Assembly: GCA_947095585.1 (NCBI GenBank)
Contig: OX352763.1
Coordinates: 23,733,462-23,797,461 of the forward strand
Reading direction: 5' to 3'
Source: Nephrocerus scutellatus
Lineage: Eukaryota > Arthropoda > Insecta > Diptera > Pipunculidae
DNA: 64,000 bases
The notes under the pieces: model-generated
Seen by the model: the letters and a program-made list of their open reading frames with translations, nothing else
What the model was told of the DNA's origin: nothing
Databases searched by the model: none
Program-made: the position numbers and the translations under genes
Shown: positions 43,061-54,360 of the stretch, piece by piece
How positions within the stretch are numbered: the first letter of the stretch is position 1
How the letters are laid out: each line of letters starts with the position of its first letter

Positions 43061-44989
43061 TTAAAATAGATGTGCCATTATAACTAGTTTTCTTTATGTA
43101 ATTGATAAATTCTTTATGCGAATACATATTTAAAATGAATAATGTACTATATTTGTAATCTCATATTTTATGTATAGAGAAGCCTAAATGTCAATCTGAT
43201 AGACGGTCAATAATGACCAAACCTAAATCGACTTGAAAACAATGGTCAATAATGTACCAACTTACCTTTTTATGAAATAAAAGTCGAATGTTCATGAGAA
43301 TTTTTTGGGAAAAATAAAAATCACGCGAATTTGGTACTCGTATGTAGAAAGTGACCCACCTACAATGAAAAGATAACAAACGAGTTGATCAGCAGAACAG
43401 GAAGGAATAAAGACATGTGGCATTCAATACGGATCACTGGCCAGGGGGTAGTCATGCAGTAACGCTCCCACAAAAAGCATTATGAGAAAAAAAAACTCAT
43501 TCACTTTTTTTTTACAGTGCAGAATCAGATTCCTGACACAAGTCATCAAATTTTTCAACAAACCCTGAAAGAGCTGCTAAAGCACATAATTAATTCACTG
43601 TCTCGTTATTGATCTAAAACACTTCTTACTTTGCCGATGATAACGGCCTGGTTTCAAAGAACCTTTCCCGTCCGACCGCACTCATAAGAAGATCTTCTCT
43701 ACCAACCATGAAATGTCGTCTACTCCTGATTTTTAGTTCAATTAATCATTGGCATTGACCTGCTCAGCGTTTTATATTAAAGAACCATTTGAGTGACAAG
43801 TGAAAAGTGAAACGTTTCCGATTACAATAACAATTTGCTAACGTCCACAGCTTAGTTAGTCTCAATCGAAATATCGTGCTGAGATCTGATCCTGCAATTT
43901 ACTGTCGCTAACATAATTTGAGCTCCGATCTGATTGACACATTCTGGTAATCCAGTTGTCAAAAAATCATTTTGTCATTGTCGCATTTGTACAATTCGAT
44001 ATCTGTTTGATATATACAAGTACTGGCCGCACCTAATCGACAACGATTGTAGGTCTCAAATTTCCTCGTCACTATTTCCAGGAATTTCTCAATTCACAAG
44101 AGCAAGAAAATGGTTTTCTTCCCGAACCATAGGCGCAACAGTCACGCTGCCCTTGCGCACTTGCTCGTAATGATGCATCATAATCATTCATCAACTAATC
44201 TCCTATGGTGAGCATTTGGTCGACTCTACGGGGGTATCGCAGCTAAAGTGAAAGAAGAGTCTTCTTCCAGGAGGTGTTCTATTGTTACACGTACAACACA
44301 TTAAAATCCAACATTTCAAATGCGTGACAAATGTTACGGCTCGTTAAGCCCCTCACTTTGATTGAAGTGTAAAAACGCATGTATTTGTATGCATACAAGT
44401 ACTCGTAGATACATTGAAATTCCATTTTTACCTCAATAAGCAGTAGCAGTGGTCTGCCGCAATGAATGGATCGTTAACTATCGTTTCATCAAGTACTCGT
44501 GCATGCGTACAAATAAGCACTTGGAAACATGGTTTGTGAGACTGACTTTTAAGGAATTTCTGATATAACCGAGCAATTCAATTATTCACAGATAATTAGG
44601 TTAAGGTAAGGTGGCTGTCGGTAGAAAAGCCGACACACTTAGACCAGTAATGGTCCATTGTGATATTCACAGATACTAGTCGCACAAGATTACCGCCTAA
44701 AATTGACAAATCTATAAACAAGATGTATTATCCTAGTCTTTGGATGTATGTATGTCCATATGTGTACGCCACATAGGTGAATAGAGCAACTACTCTTCAC
44801 TTAGCTATTTCTTGGGAGTAATACTTATACCAATGACGGTGTCACCATAAAACCACTTGTTCATCTGACAGGCGTTGTACATTGCAATATGCATTTGTTT
44901 GTGAAAAAATCTTTCGTTTATGCTTTTATGTATAAGATTATAGCATGACTAGTAGTCAGAACTCTCCAAACTTGATGGACTCTTTCTTT
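43061..44989. other. Unassigned sequence, one possible fly repeat fragment
   Basis: No gene recognised. The block 44594-44680 (GGTTAAGGTAAGGTGGCTGT, ACACTTAGACCAGTAATGG, TCCATTGTGATA) resembles a repeat I recall from several fly genomes, but that is from memory only. Confidence 0.3.
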
Positions 44990-45260
44990 ACCATTTCAGC
45001 ATTTTTCACCACAAATTTTGTTATGCTATCGCAGCGCCACTCTCAGACCATAGATACACATTTTCGTAAATATATTGACTCGAAAAATATAAACCTATAC
45101 ACCGAACAAATATAATTATAGTGCGAATATGAACATTTCGTAAATATATCGACTTCAGCGCCACCTACTCAGCGTTATATCCAAATACAGTAAAACAACA
45201 GCAAAAACAGACAACGTCAATTATATTATAGAATGATTATAGCATGATTATGGTACATTT
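44990..45260 (+). repeat. Dispersed repeat family F, second copy
   Basis: GCTATCGCAGCGCCACTCTC, AGACCATAGATAC, TCGTAAATATATCGACTTC and AGCGCCACCTACTCAGCGTT match 27540-27725 in order. Here the central block is longer and holds a duplicated TTTCGTAAATATAT(T/C)GACT element (about 45063 and 45136). Confidence 0.65.
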
Positions 45261-45289
45261 AGAGGACGATTATACGATGAAAACGTGGT

Positions 45290-45800
45290 GTAAAGAATGA
45301 TTCCTGCCTTCATTGCTTTACTTCGTGGGGAGCATAGGGCTTTTATGTCCGCCAACGAACTCGATTTACCGGGTTTCATTTTTCAAAGTGTATCCAATCT
45401 AGCTCCATTTTCGTCGTCTGATGGTGACCGCAATTGCTTCTTGCTGCGTAACTTTCCCCAAATCTTGATTGGTGATAGTGTCCGTTTATTTCATTTATTC
45501 CCAGTATCCGCCTTAAACACTTGTTGACAAAGACTTGGAGGCGCAGCTGCACAAGAGTATTGAGAGAACGACAGATCTAAAGATCGTTAGCTTCAGGTTG
45601 CGGAAGATTTGTGAAGAGTTACAGATATTATTTAGCACACTATATAGGAGTGTCTCGTCTTGTTCACACGAGCGCACACATCCAAATCAGCGCCACCATT
45701 TTTTTAAAACAAGCTGCCCAAATAACAATACTTATCGACTTCCTCTATCTGGTATCCGTCTATCGATAGATCACATGTTCCACTAGCGTTGACGCGTATT
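45290..45800 (-). pseudogene. RTE-like LINE RT C-terminal fragment
   Basis: Minus strand: SIDGYQIEEVDKYCYLGSLF, NGGADLDVCARVNKTRHSY, then (shifted) RLQVFVNKCLRRILGINKRT, LSPIKIWGKLRSKKQLRSP and a decayed RRRKWxWIGHTL-type segment. The order and motifs match the other RTE-like C-terminal copies. Frameshifts and stops throughout; no active-site motif. Confidence 0.75.
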
Positions 45801-45807
45801 AACCTAT

Positions 45808-46257
45808 ACTAACTAAACGTGCCCGTGGCTGGTTGGCTGGTAGGCAGAATCTTGTGATCAATTTTTAACACACTCCCTAAAGTCCGATTTTATTTAAACT
45901 TTGCACACATGTGTATTTCCCATGACAATACTTTCTATTAAAATTTGATAGTAATCGGGCTGCGGGATTGGGGGGATCCCATACAAATTTATTTCCATAT
46001 AGCGGCATCAGATCATATCATATCATGTGTTCTGTGTGCGCTGATGACCTGATGCACTGTAAACAGTGCTGCTTGCTTTACGATTGTGGTTGTTTTGTTG
46101 TTGGGTTGCAGTGCTTCGTATTTGTTTGTGATTTTCAGCATTTATAGTGGAATTCAGTATACTTTTAAAAAATTTACCCGATTTTATTCAGACTGCACAT
46201 TGTGTATCCCCGATTAGAGAATTTACACGAAAAATTTTAATTTTTAAGGGTTGTTTG
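45808..46257 (+). repeat. Dispersed minisatellite family C
   Basis: Contains ACTAACTAAACGTGCCCGTGG, TGGTTGGCTGGT, AATCTTGTGATCAATTTTTA, TTTCCCATGACAATACTTTC, GGGATTGGGGGGATCCCATA, and a final ACGAAAAATTTTAATTTTTA block. A 150-bp stretch (46000-46140) with no match to the other copies interrupts it. Confidence 0.65.
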
Positions 46258-46680
46258 TTTGACGCGTTAATTTTTAAGTCTACTTGGTTAGCGTGGAATT
46301 CTAGTGAGTTTAATTTTCGCTTCATATCACCCAACAATAGTGACAGAAGACAGATATCATCGGCATAGTCCAGATCTTCTAGGCGGTGGAAAGCATTCCA
46401 TGGCAAACCAGATGGAGTACGGGTAACTTTTGTCATCACCCAGCCAACGACGGTTATGAAGAGCAATGGCAAGAGGGTGCAACCCTGCTTGACGCCCGCG
46501 CATATGTTAAAAGTAGAGCCAAGATGGCCGTTATGAATGATACGGCATGTTGATGATGTTGATGAGTTTTTCCGGAACACCTTAACTAGACAAAATCTGC
46601 CACAGAGGAGAGCTATTCTCAACTGACGGTTTAATGGTTATATTCATGGTGTTACTTTGATCATTGTAGGAACGGTTTGG
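46258..46680 (-). pseudogene. RTE-like LINE RT catalytic core fragment
   Basis: The minus-strand frame 46188-46622 reads CRIIHNGHLGSTFNICAGVK, QGCTLLPLLFITVVGWVM (RT motif GVRQGCxLSPLLF with two changes), LEDLDYADDICLLS (intact YADD active site) and EFHANQVDLKINAS. Upstream, a decayed EKLINIINM segment extends it to about 46680. The fragment is cut off sharply at both ends by family C repeat sequence, so it sits inside that repeat or between two copies. Confidence 0.85.
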
Positions 46681-46689
46681 GTGAAATCC

Positions 46690-47060
46690 TGCTTTTTAAA
46701 TTCTCTATATTAACTTCACTTGCCCGTGGGTCGTCGGTCGTCGGTCGGTCGTCGGTCGTCTGTCGTGGATTCTTGCGATCAATTTTTAACCCACTTCCCA
46801 TGGCCCGATTTTATTGAAATTTTGCACACATGTGTATTTCCGGAGACAACACTTTCAATTAAATTTTGAGGCCCCTCGGGCTGCGGGGTCGGGGGGCTCC
46901 CAAACAAAAATTTTAAAAAATTTACCCGATTTTCTTCAAATTTTACACACATGTGTATACCCAATAAACAATACTTTTTCGAAAATTTGGTAGTGATCGG
47001 GTCCCGGGTTCGGCCGCAAGGCCCTTATACATTTTTTAAATATTTATACTGGCATCAGAT
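46690..47060 (+). repeat. Dispersed minisatellite family C
   Basis: Begins CTCTATATTAACTTCACTTG followed by a GTCGTCGGTCG run (46729-46762), then CCCACTTCCCATGGCCCGAT, ACACATGTGTATTTCCGGAG, GCGGGGTCGGGGGGCTCCCA, and a second diverged unit with GTAGTGATCGGGTCCCGG. Confidence 0.72.
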
Positions 47061-47895
47061 ATTCGTCGCCCTTTATGGACTGTGTGCGGTGTGTGCTGCG
47101 CAGTCGGCTGCGCTGCATGGTTTTGGTGGTGGAGAGAGAGAGAGAAATCTTAGCTCACGCACAAATGAACCCAGCAAATGAAACGAGACATAAATGTTTT
47201 ATGCTTAATTCAACTTACATTTTTTATTTACTGAATTGTATTTTTATTGATGTCATTTTTTTTGTTGTCGATATCAACTTACAGATAGAACAACAAGTTT
47301 TCACAATATTCTGTCATTTCGCGTTTTCATAAATTAGTTCAGAGCAGTCAAAGAGTTCTCAAGATAACTGCTCGTGTTTCTTATTTGCTCAGAGTATGAG
47401 CGTGCTCTACGTGCTCAGAATAAAATGATCTGAGCATTTTCAATTTTAACATCTGATGTCAAATGTCTGTTTCGATGATTTTCTCCTACAATAAAAATAA
47501 AATGGCCCAGGATCGAGGGGCTCCCATATCAATTTCTGCGATTAGAGAATTTAGATGAAAAATTTTAATTTTTATGGGTTGTTTTTTTTATTCCTCTGAA
47601 TTGGCTCTAAAGCATTTTTTATAGCTGTTATTGTAGAGATCACTTTGTTTATGAAGTTCAGTTCCTCTCCAGTAGTATCATCCACATTCGGTTTGTAACA
47701 GAAGACTTCAGACCCTACTCAACCGTTTAGCTTGGAGCGGTTACTGGAAAATTGCACAGCTTCGGTTTCCGATATAGAAGCACTTTACTGGAGGGGCTTG
47801 TAGTCCGAAAATTTTTATTAAAGCATTAAACGGGCATTTTGTAATCCAGATGCAACAGTTCCTACCTTCATTCTATTTTTGTTACTGAAACTACT
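47061..47895. other. Unassigned sequence with a family C scrap
   Basis: Only 47500-47590 is assignable: GATCGAGGGGCTCCCATATC, ATTAGAGAATTTAGATG and TTTTAATTTTTATGGGTTG match family C. A GAGA run lies at 47131-47143. No gene recognised. Confidence 0.4.
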
Positions 47896-48615
47896 TTATC
47901 GGCGATGAGAAGAAAATTTAGCACGGTATCAAAAATAATTTTGAGTTACGATTTTGTGTTACATTTTTGAATTCTTATAACTAAGTCATTACTCAAGCGA
48001 TTTCTATGAAAATCGGTATGCGGGACTAATATGCGACTACAAGACATGTTCCTATGGAAATTCTGGAATACGGTTATTAGGAACTGGAATTTCGGAAACT
48101 AAGCCATTTCTCAAGCGAATTCTATGAAACTCGATATGCAGGACTAATATGCGACTATAACACTTGTTCCGGAATACGGTCATTAGGGAGTGGAATTTTG
48201 GGAACTAAGCCATTTCTCAAGCGATTTCTATACAATTCGATATGGCCACTTGGGTGTCTTTTGGGGATCTCTTGAGGGTCTTTTGGGTGTCTTTTGGGAG
48301 TCTTTTGATGGTCTTTTGAGAATCTTTTGTTTTAGGGGTCTTTTGAGGGTCCTTTGGAGAGTTTTTTTTAAAAGTCTTTTGATTGTCTTTTTGTGGTCTT
48401 TTGGCGGGCTCTTGAAGAGTCTTTTGAGCTTCTTTAGCTGGTCTTTTAGGGAGTCTTTTGGGGCTTTTTTGGGTATCTTTTGATGGTCTTTTAGGGTCTT
48501 TTTATGATTCGTTTGGGGGTTTTGGGGTCTTTTGATGGTCTGTTGGGGTTTTTCATGGGTTCCTTAAGGGCTTTTTGCCCCACAACATAAAATAAGTTTA
48601 ACATACACCGCGCGT
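47896..48615 (-). repeat. Helitron-linked minisatellite module, second locus
   Basis: In plus-strand order: GGTATCAAAAATAATTTT with ATTTTGTGTTACATTTTTGA (as at 7226), two copies of an AAGCGATTTCTATGAAAATC-type block, a GGGTCTTTTG minisatellite (48240-48580), then CACAACATAAAATAAGTTT and CGCGCGTAAAGGTTACACGG. This is the same module order as 7205-9610 without the helicase fragment or the mariner insertion. It helps define the dispersed unit. The true ends are unresolved. Confidence 0.75.
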
Positions 48616-50750
48616 AAAGGTTACACGGATTTATTTTTATCGCGGAGTGTCCACCGATTTACTACAGACAGTTACGTAACCATGTTGACCGCTGCCTGCT
48701 TACCGAAGATGTCGACTGGTAGAAGATGAAGCGTGTCTTCTTCATTACCCCACTAATGTGCAAACAGGTTGCTCTTTTGCACCTTCTTTATATCATTTTC
48801 CTACCTTCCACTTTACAAAGTATAGGATCGTATTCATTTATGGTGCACTGGATGATTAACAAAGGAGGCTGTTTGCAAACTACTCGGAAAGAGTCCAGAA
48901 ATATTGGAGATATGGACCATTAAGGCTTAATGGTTTTGCCAGCGTTGATCAGCACCGCTTCGGAACCGAACTATTGGGGAAAATACTGAGAAATTATCTA
49001 TCTATATGCAAAAACATAACTAGATAAAATAATATAATAAAAGATGTAATAATAATAGATTTATATCAGAGTAAGATAAACTAATACTTCCATCCGGTCA
49101 CACTCTATTCACGGTCTCTCGGCTAATATTCTACGTGGACAAAATAGTGCTTACATTTCGGCTTTGTAATGAAATTTTTTTTGAGGAAATGCAAAATTTC
49201 CGTCCTTTTTGTGTTTTCTTTACCTCTAAACTTTTTTCCTATCCTAGTTAATCTTAAACAAAGAAGTCTACTTAGTGATAATTCCTCATGGTTGGTGGCG
49301 ACGTTTACGTGTTCCCATGTAAACCACCCGGTTTAATTGCTTCTTTCAATCTTTCATCATAGATATAGGAAGATGTCAGATGATGGCAAATCTATTTTGA
49401 TATGACAATGATTCAACTTTATGCTAAAGAAACTTGTAGCCAAAAACATTTTCATCCAAATTAAAATCAAAAACTATTAAAAAATCTCCCCCCAGCAAAA
49501 TGCCACACCACTTCAGAAACAATAAATTTAACATTTTATTAACACTTAAAATTCCAACAAAAAAAAAATGACGAAATCCAATTTTGGTTGCTCGTGTGAG
49601 CAACGAATTTCACCCACCTGGGCCTCTAACTTACTCGCCTCAATGAATGTATCTATACATCACAGTCAGTCATTAAAATAATTTCTAAAACAACTTAGGA
49701 TGTTTTGCTTTTGAAATTATTTTTAAATTTCCATCTGTCCCCTTGATGGTATGAGCAACTTAACTTAATCTAAACCATCATCACCTTTATCATCCCCATA
49801 AAAGTTTTCTTGACATTTTCCACGTTCGTATCAAAGGCGCGGAATTTTTATCTATTCGCTGATGATGGCAGCATTTTTGATAAAAAGATAAATTAAAAAG
49901 AGTATATAACGGTGACTGGTAACAAGTCGTATACACGAGCATATACAAAAAAAAAACTGAAGGTAATCATAGCTTTTTTAAAAATAAACCCGGAAGACAA
50001 GTTACGAAATTGCAAATTTCTGAGAGACAACATTTTTGTGGGTCTTGCAACAAATGTAGGAGTGAAAAAATCCTTGAAAATGACAAATTGAAATTTGATT
50101 GTATGGGGAGCATTTAATTGCTGCTAGTCGTTTGATTAAAAAAAAACCCAACACCTTATTAACTAAACATTCGTGGACTTTGTCAATTTTGTACCGTGTG
50201 GGCGATTAGAACTTCTACTCGAATACGGTATTCAAAAATACAAATTATTGAAAGAAGAGAATTTTAATAGAAACTTTTGCATTTTAATTTCGGGGAGGTA
50301 AGGACGCCAGTAGACCTATCCCAAATTCCTTTCTGTTTTATTTTATTTATGCACTAAAACGCTCGTAAAATTTACAGCTTTCTTTGTATAATTTCCGTTC
50401 CTCTTTTTGGTTTTTGTTTTTCGTTATGTCGGCGATGGTTTTTTATTTGCTTTTGAATATAACGTTTTTTCAATTAATTTATTTGCATCCACTTTTCATC
50501 TGCTTTCGTCATTGATTATAAATATAAATTTTAAATAAAAATAAATACATATATTACGGATCTTTAAAAGCTGTATACAAGGCTGATCTCTACCAGCAGC
50601 ATACATGATATTACATAATGTTCCTAATACAATGAATTCAGTGTATCTCTGATCTGCTTAGCCTCGTTTTTGTTGTCTTGTTGAGTCCTTGCAGTTTTAT
50701 TAAGCGCCCATGTACTTCGAGCCAATACCATACGTGTCTTACAGTGATTT
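48616..50750. other. Unassigned AT-rich sequence
   Basis: No gene or transposon recognised. Short frames only. Confidence 0.35.
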
Positions 50751-50754
50751 TTGA

Positions 50755-52690
50755 AATGTAACTTTTTAAAGAGAGTAGTACTGAATCACAGAAGAATAGA
50801 TCACATCCTGATCAATAAGATGTTTTCCAACTCGCTGTTTGATGTAAAGACTCGCCAAGGCGCTGATGTTTACAGCGACCGCCATCTAGTTATTGGAATA
50901 ATTCGATTACGTCCAGCTGCTATTCGCCGCCACCAGAAATCTTCACGTAAATTCGATTTACAGAAACTGCGAGACCCTGCTAAAGTGGAAGAATACAAGG
51001 CGCGATTTACCACTCACATCGCGGAATCAAATGAAGAGGATACATGGGAATGTATCGAAAATGCATGCAAAAAGGCAGCAGAAGAAACGCTAGGCTTCAT
51101 ACAACATCATCGGAAGCCTTGGATAACAGATGAAACCTGGAGATGCATTGAGGATCGAAAAGCCATCAAAATCAGGCTAGATCAGTCGCGTGCGCATCAC
51201 GAAAGGCAACATCTAAGAAGGGAATATAATATCGCGGAACGCCAAGTGAGAAGGATGGTGCATATTGATCGAGAGCAATTCACAAACAACATCGCTACGA
51301 AAGCGGAGAACGCAGCTCAGTGTGGCGACGTGCGCGGTCTGTATTCTGCAATTCGCAAGCTAAGTGGAGAAGGCTTCAAGCAAACACCACCGCTCAAAGA
51401 CCGGTTTGGTAATATTCTTGTCACAGAAAACCAACAGCTTGAGAGGTGGAGGGAGTTCTTTGATGACTCGACGAGCGCGGAGATTATCGATCCTCCTCCA
51501 AGGCAAGAACGACGCAATCCAATGCGCAATATATCTACCGAACCACCAGGTAGAGAGGAGATCGAAATTGCGATCAACAAGTTGAAGAGTTACAAATCTC
51601 CAGGTCCGGATAACCTGGCAGCGGAGCTTTTGAAAAGCAATTCAAGCGTTCTGGCAAGCACACTAACACCAATCATCCACGAAGCGTGGATAACACGTAA
51701 AATTCCCGACAGTTGGAAAGAAGGTGTCATCATAACGATCCCCAAGAAAGACGATCTGAGTGACTGTAAAAACTGGAGAGGAATTACTCTACTTTTCTAA
51801 TACTAGATCGTATATCACCAACTGTGAATAGTCTTCTGCGACGTGAACAAGCCGGATTTAGGCCTAATCGATCCGCTATGGACCACATCAACACACTGCG
51901 GATTATTATTGAACAGACTGTAGAATGGAGGTCACCGCTGTTTCTCTTGTTCGTGGATTTTGAGCGAGCTTTTGACACTATATCCAGACCCGCTATTTGG
52001 AACGCACTGCAAAATTGGGGTGTACCGGAAACAATCGTGGATCTCATTCGTAAACTCTATAAAGATGCGGCATGCAGTGTTCGCTTCAAAGGCAAGCAAA
52101 GTGCTAATTTACATCACCAAAGGAGTACGTCAAGGATGTGTATTATCACCACTGCTCTTTTTAGTCGCCCTGTTCAGTGTATTAAAGCAAACAAACATCG
52201 AAGCTCCGAATGGAATACAATGGCGTCCATTTCAAAAGCTGAATGATCTTCATTACGCTGATGACATCTGCCTTATGACACACACGATCACGGACATGAA
52301 GTCAAAAATGGAAAGTTTGATCTCCAATGCAAAACGAATCGGATTGAAAATCAACATGAGCAAAACTAAAATGATGCGCATCATGACTCCTCTGACGCTA
52401 AGCTTGGACGATCGTGTGATAACCATCGAGGACGTAGAAGAGTTTTGTTACCTTGGGATTATTATAACGAAGGAAACCGGAGGAAACCGGATGACGATAT
52501 TGCAAAAATGGCGTTTGAATGGAATTCACAAGGAACACGACGAAGGGGGCGCCCACGTATCACATGGATGAGATCAGTGTTGAATGAGTCGGGGACTACT
52601 GGAACGTGGCAAGAAATTAAACGACTAGCGCAAGACCTATGCCCCTAAGTGAGCAAAATTTGCTTATTTGTATTGTAAAAAAATAAATCA
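50755..52690 (+). pseudogene. RTE-like LINE, endonuclease tail plus near-complete RT
   Basis: The longest coding relic in the window. Frame 50751-51800 (349 codons) starts in the endonuclease tail (RRIDHILINKMFSNSLFDVK, YSDRHLVIGIIRLR), crosses a linker, and enters the RT fingers (INKLKSYKSPGPDNLAAELL, KKDDLSDCKNWRGITLL). A small out-of-frame deletion at about 51797 shifts to LRREQAGFRPNRSAMDHINT and VDFERAFDTISRPAIWNALQ (first Asp motif). A second shift near 52110 leads to TKGVRQGCVLSPLLFLVALF and LNDLHYADDICLMT (YADD intact). A third change at about 52470 deletes the thumb and joins FCYLGIIITKETGG to RRGRPRITWMRSVLNE. The annotated ATG is not a true start, since the element is 5' truncated. 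All key RT motifs survive, so decay is fairly recent. Confidence 0.93.
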
Positions 52691-53039
52691 AAATGTTCAT
52701 AATATAAATAATTAAATGTTAAGGAAAAAAAACAACTGAAGACGTGCAAAGTTTCTGCAAGTTTCTCGAAGGAAAAAATTTGAGTTTTTTTATACTGAGC
52801 AATACTTGTCAATATACGATGCTTCTTTCTATACGATATTTCCTGACAGTATGTTAGTTATGATTTGGAATTGTAGATAGAGCGGTGTTATTAGAGAGTG
52901 CAGTGTTATTTTCTATCGTTAGAACTATGTACGTTTAGGAACAAGATGGATTTTTCCCGAAACACTTAGTTGTATAGAATTAAGTTATATTTAGGAACTT
53001 TATTTAATCGCGTTTCATGAAAACTGTAAAGTCGATTGC

Positions 53040-53390
53040 GTCTAAATTGTTCTTGGAAACCTTTTGATTCTATTAATCATAACCTTTTAATTTCAAAACT
53101 AAAAGCTATTGGTTTTCTATTCCTAATGCTTGGATAAAATCGTATGTAAGTAATAGATAGAATTTTGTTTGCGTGGTTTCCGGTGTACCACAAGGCAGTC
53201 ACCTGGGTCCTCTTTTGCTTATTTTATTTGTTATTTATTTTATTTTATTTATCACATAAATAAAAAACTATGGTCATCAAAAAATCTCGTATTTGATGAC
53301 AGTTGTTAAATGCTTTCTCAAAATTCCTAGCTAGGAGGACTCTATAATATCACAAGAATATCTTGATTCCTTTAGTGATTGGTGTAATAC
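53040..53390 (+). pseudogene. Jockey-like LINE RT fragment
   Basis: The plus strand reads KPFDSINHNLLISKLKAIGF (a KAFDSVNH-type first Asp motif), then WIKSYVSNR, VVSGVPQGSHLGPLLLILFV (intact GVPQGSHLGP motif), and, after a decayed stretch where FADD should lie, DSIISQEYLDSFSDWCN. Short deletions and frameshifts break it. The active-site YADD/FADD block is lost. Confidence 0.8.
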
Positions 53391-53520
53391 GTTATTGCGG
53401 GCGATTTTAATGTACACAATTCTGGGTTGACTTTACCATTGTGGTCAGAAGGAAGGTGTCTTGAGATATTCACTGAGTTTAATCACCTAACTCAGCTTGT
53501 AAATGAGCCTACAAGATACC
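53391..53520 (+). pseudogene. Jockey-like LINE endonuclease fragment
   Basis: VIAGDFNVHNSG is the conserved GDFNAH box of APE-type endonucleases, followed by CLEIFTEFNHLTQLVNEPTR, the usual distal motif. It lies 3' of an RT piece, the reverse of the normal endonuclease-then-RT order, so it is from another copy or a rearrangement. It meets a minus-strand LINE endonuclease at about 53530. Confidence 0.8.
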
Positions 53521-53529
53521 TGAATCACA

Positions 53530-54360
53530 TGTCTGAGTACTTCATTGTCGTTGCCAACCTTGTCATTCAAGTCCCCCATCACGATGACGATATCTCCGTT
53601 CGGTGTTGCGTTGAATACAGCGCTTAGCTGATTGTCGAAGTTGTCCTTTTTTATCCTCAGTCGAGGGATTCGTTTGGGCGTAACACTGTATGATCGTGAC
53701 GCGCCGTACTCTAGTCCGAAATCTGGCCTATAAGATCCTATCACCAGGTGGGTGCCAGGAAATTAGGCCGCTGTTGGCGTTAGCAACAGACCCACTCCAG
53801 ATTCACGGGAACTGCCGGAGGGTTTGCCGTAGTAGAGTATCACAGTGTTTGGGAATTGGTTCTCTACCGCGTCGAACCATCTTACTTCATTCACTCCCAG
53901 TATGTCCAAATTATATCGAAGAAACTCACGTTCCAGTTGAAGAATTCTGGCATTTTGAGGTCGTTCACTTCCTGAGTCAAGGAGCGTCCTCATATTTCAG
54001 AAACCAATCTTAGTCCGAGTACAATAGCCAGATGTCGTCATTATTGCATCATTACTTATCCGAGGCGTTGTGTCGGTTTCAGTAGCGGGCATTTTTCGGT
54101 ACCGCAGGGTACTAACCCACATTACCTAGACTAGAAACGCTAGACCGTTCACACTTTCAGTTTTAGCCTACATATATAAGGATTTATACTCATACTTGCC
54201 GGGAACCACCACTAGGAGGTAAAGCAAGCACTACGTCACGAACTTGATTGTTGCGCTACTGGCCCAAACCAAGTTTTGAGCAGTCAGTAGTTTCCCGATC
54301 AATCGCAATGCAGATCCCCTTTCGTGCCTGCCTTTGGTACCTGCCTAAAAGCTTATCTAT
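53530..54360 (-). pseudogene. RTE-like LINE 5' end: leader and APE endonuclease
   Basis: Minus strand. A likely start codon lies at 54092-54090, giving MPATETDTTPRISNDAIMTT and TKIGF, then a stop (TGA, probably from the Trp of the usual FWNxRTLLD motif), and NMRTLLDSGSERPQNARILQ. The frame 53993-53763 continues through LDILGVNEVRWFDAVENQFP and ESGVGLLLTPTAA. After frameshifts 53744-53535 gives NFDNQLSAVFNATPNGDIVI and VMGDLNDKVGNDNEVLRHV, where the MGDxN box is the catalytic Asp-Asn motif. It breaks off at 53530 before the C-terminal endonuclease and RT. 54093-54360 is probably the 5' untranslated leader. It is unusual for retaining a LINE 5' end. Confidence 0.82.

Noticed and set aside
49890..49960. 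TATA-type promoter (GTATATAA near 49904)
   Set aside because: AT-rich context makes such matches common; no downstream exon or element supports it.
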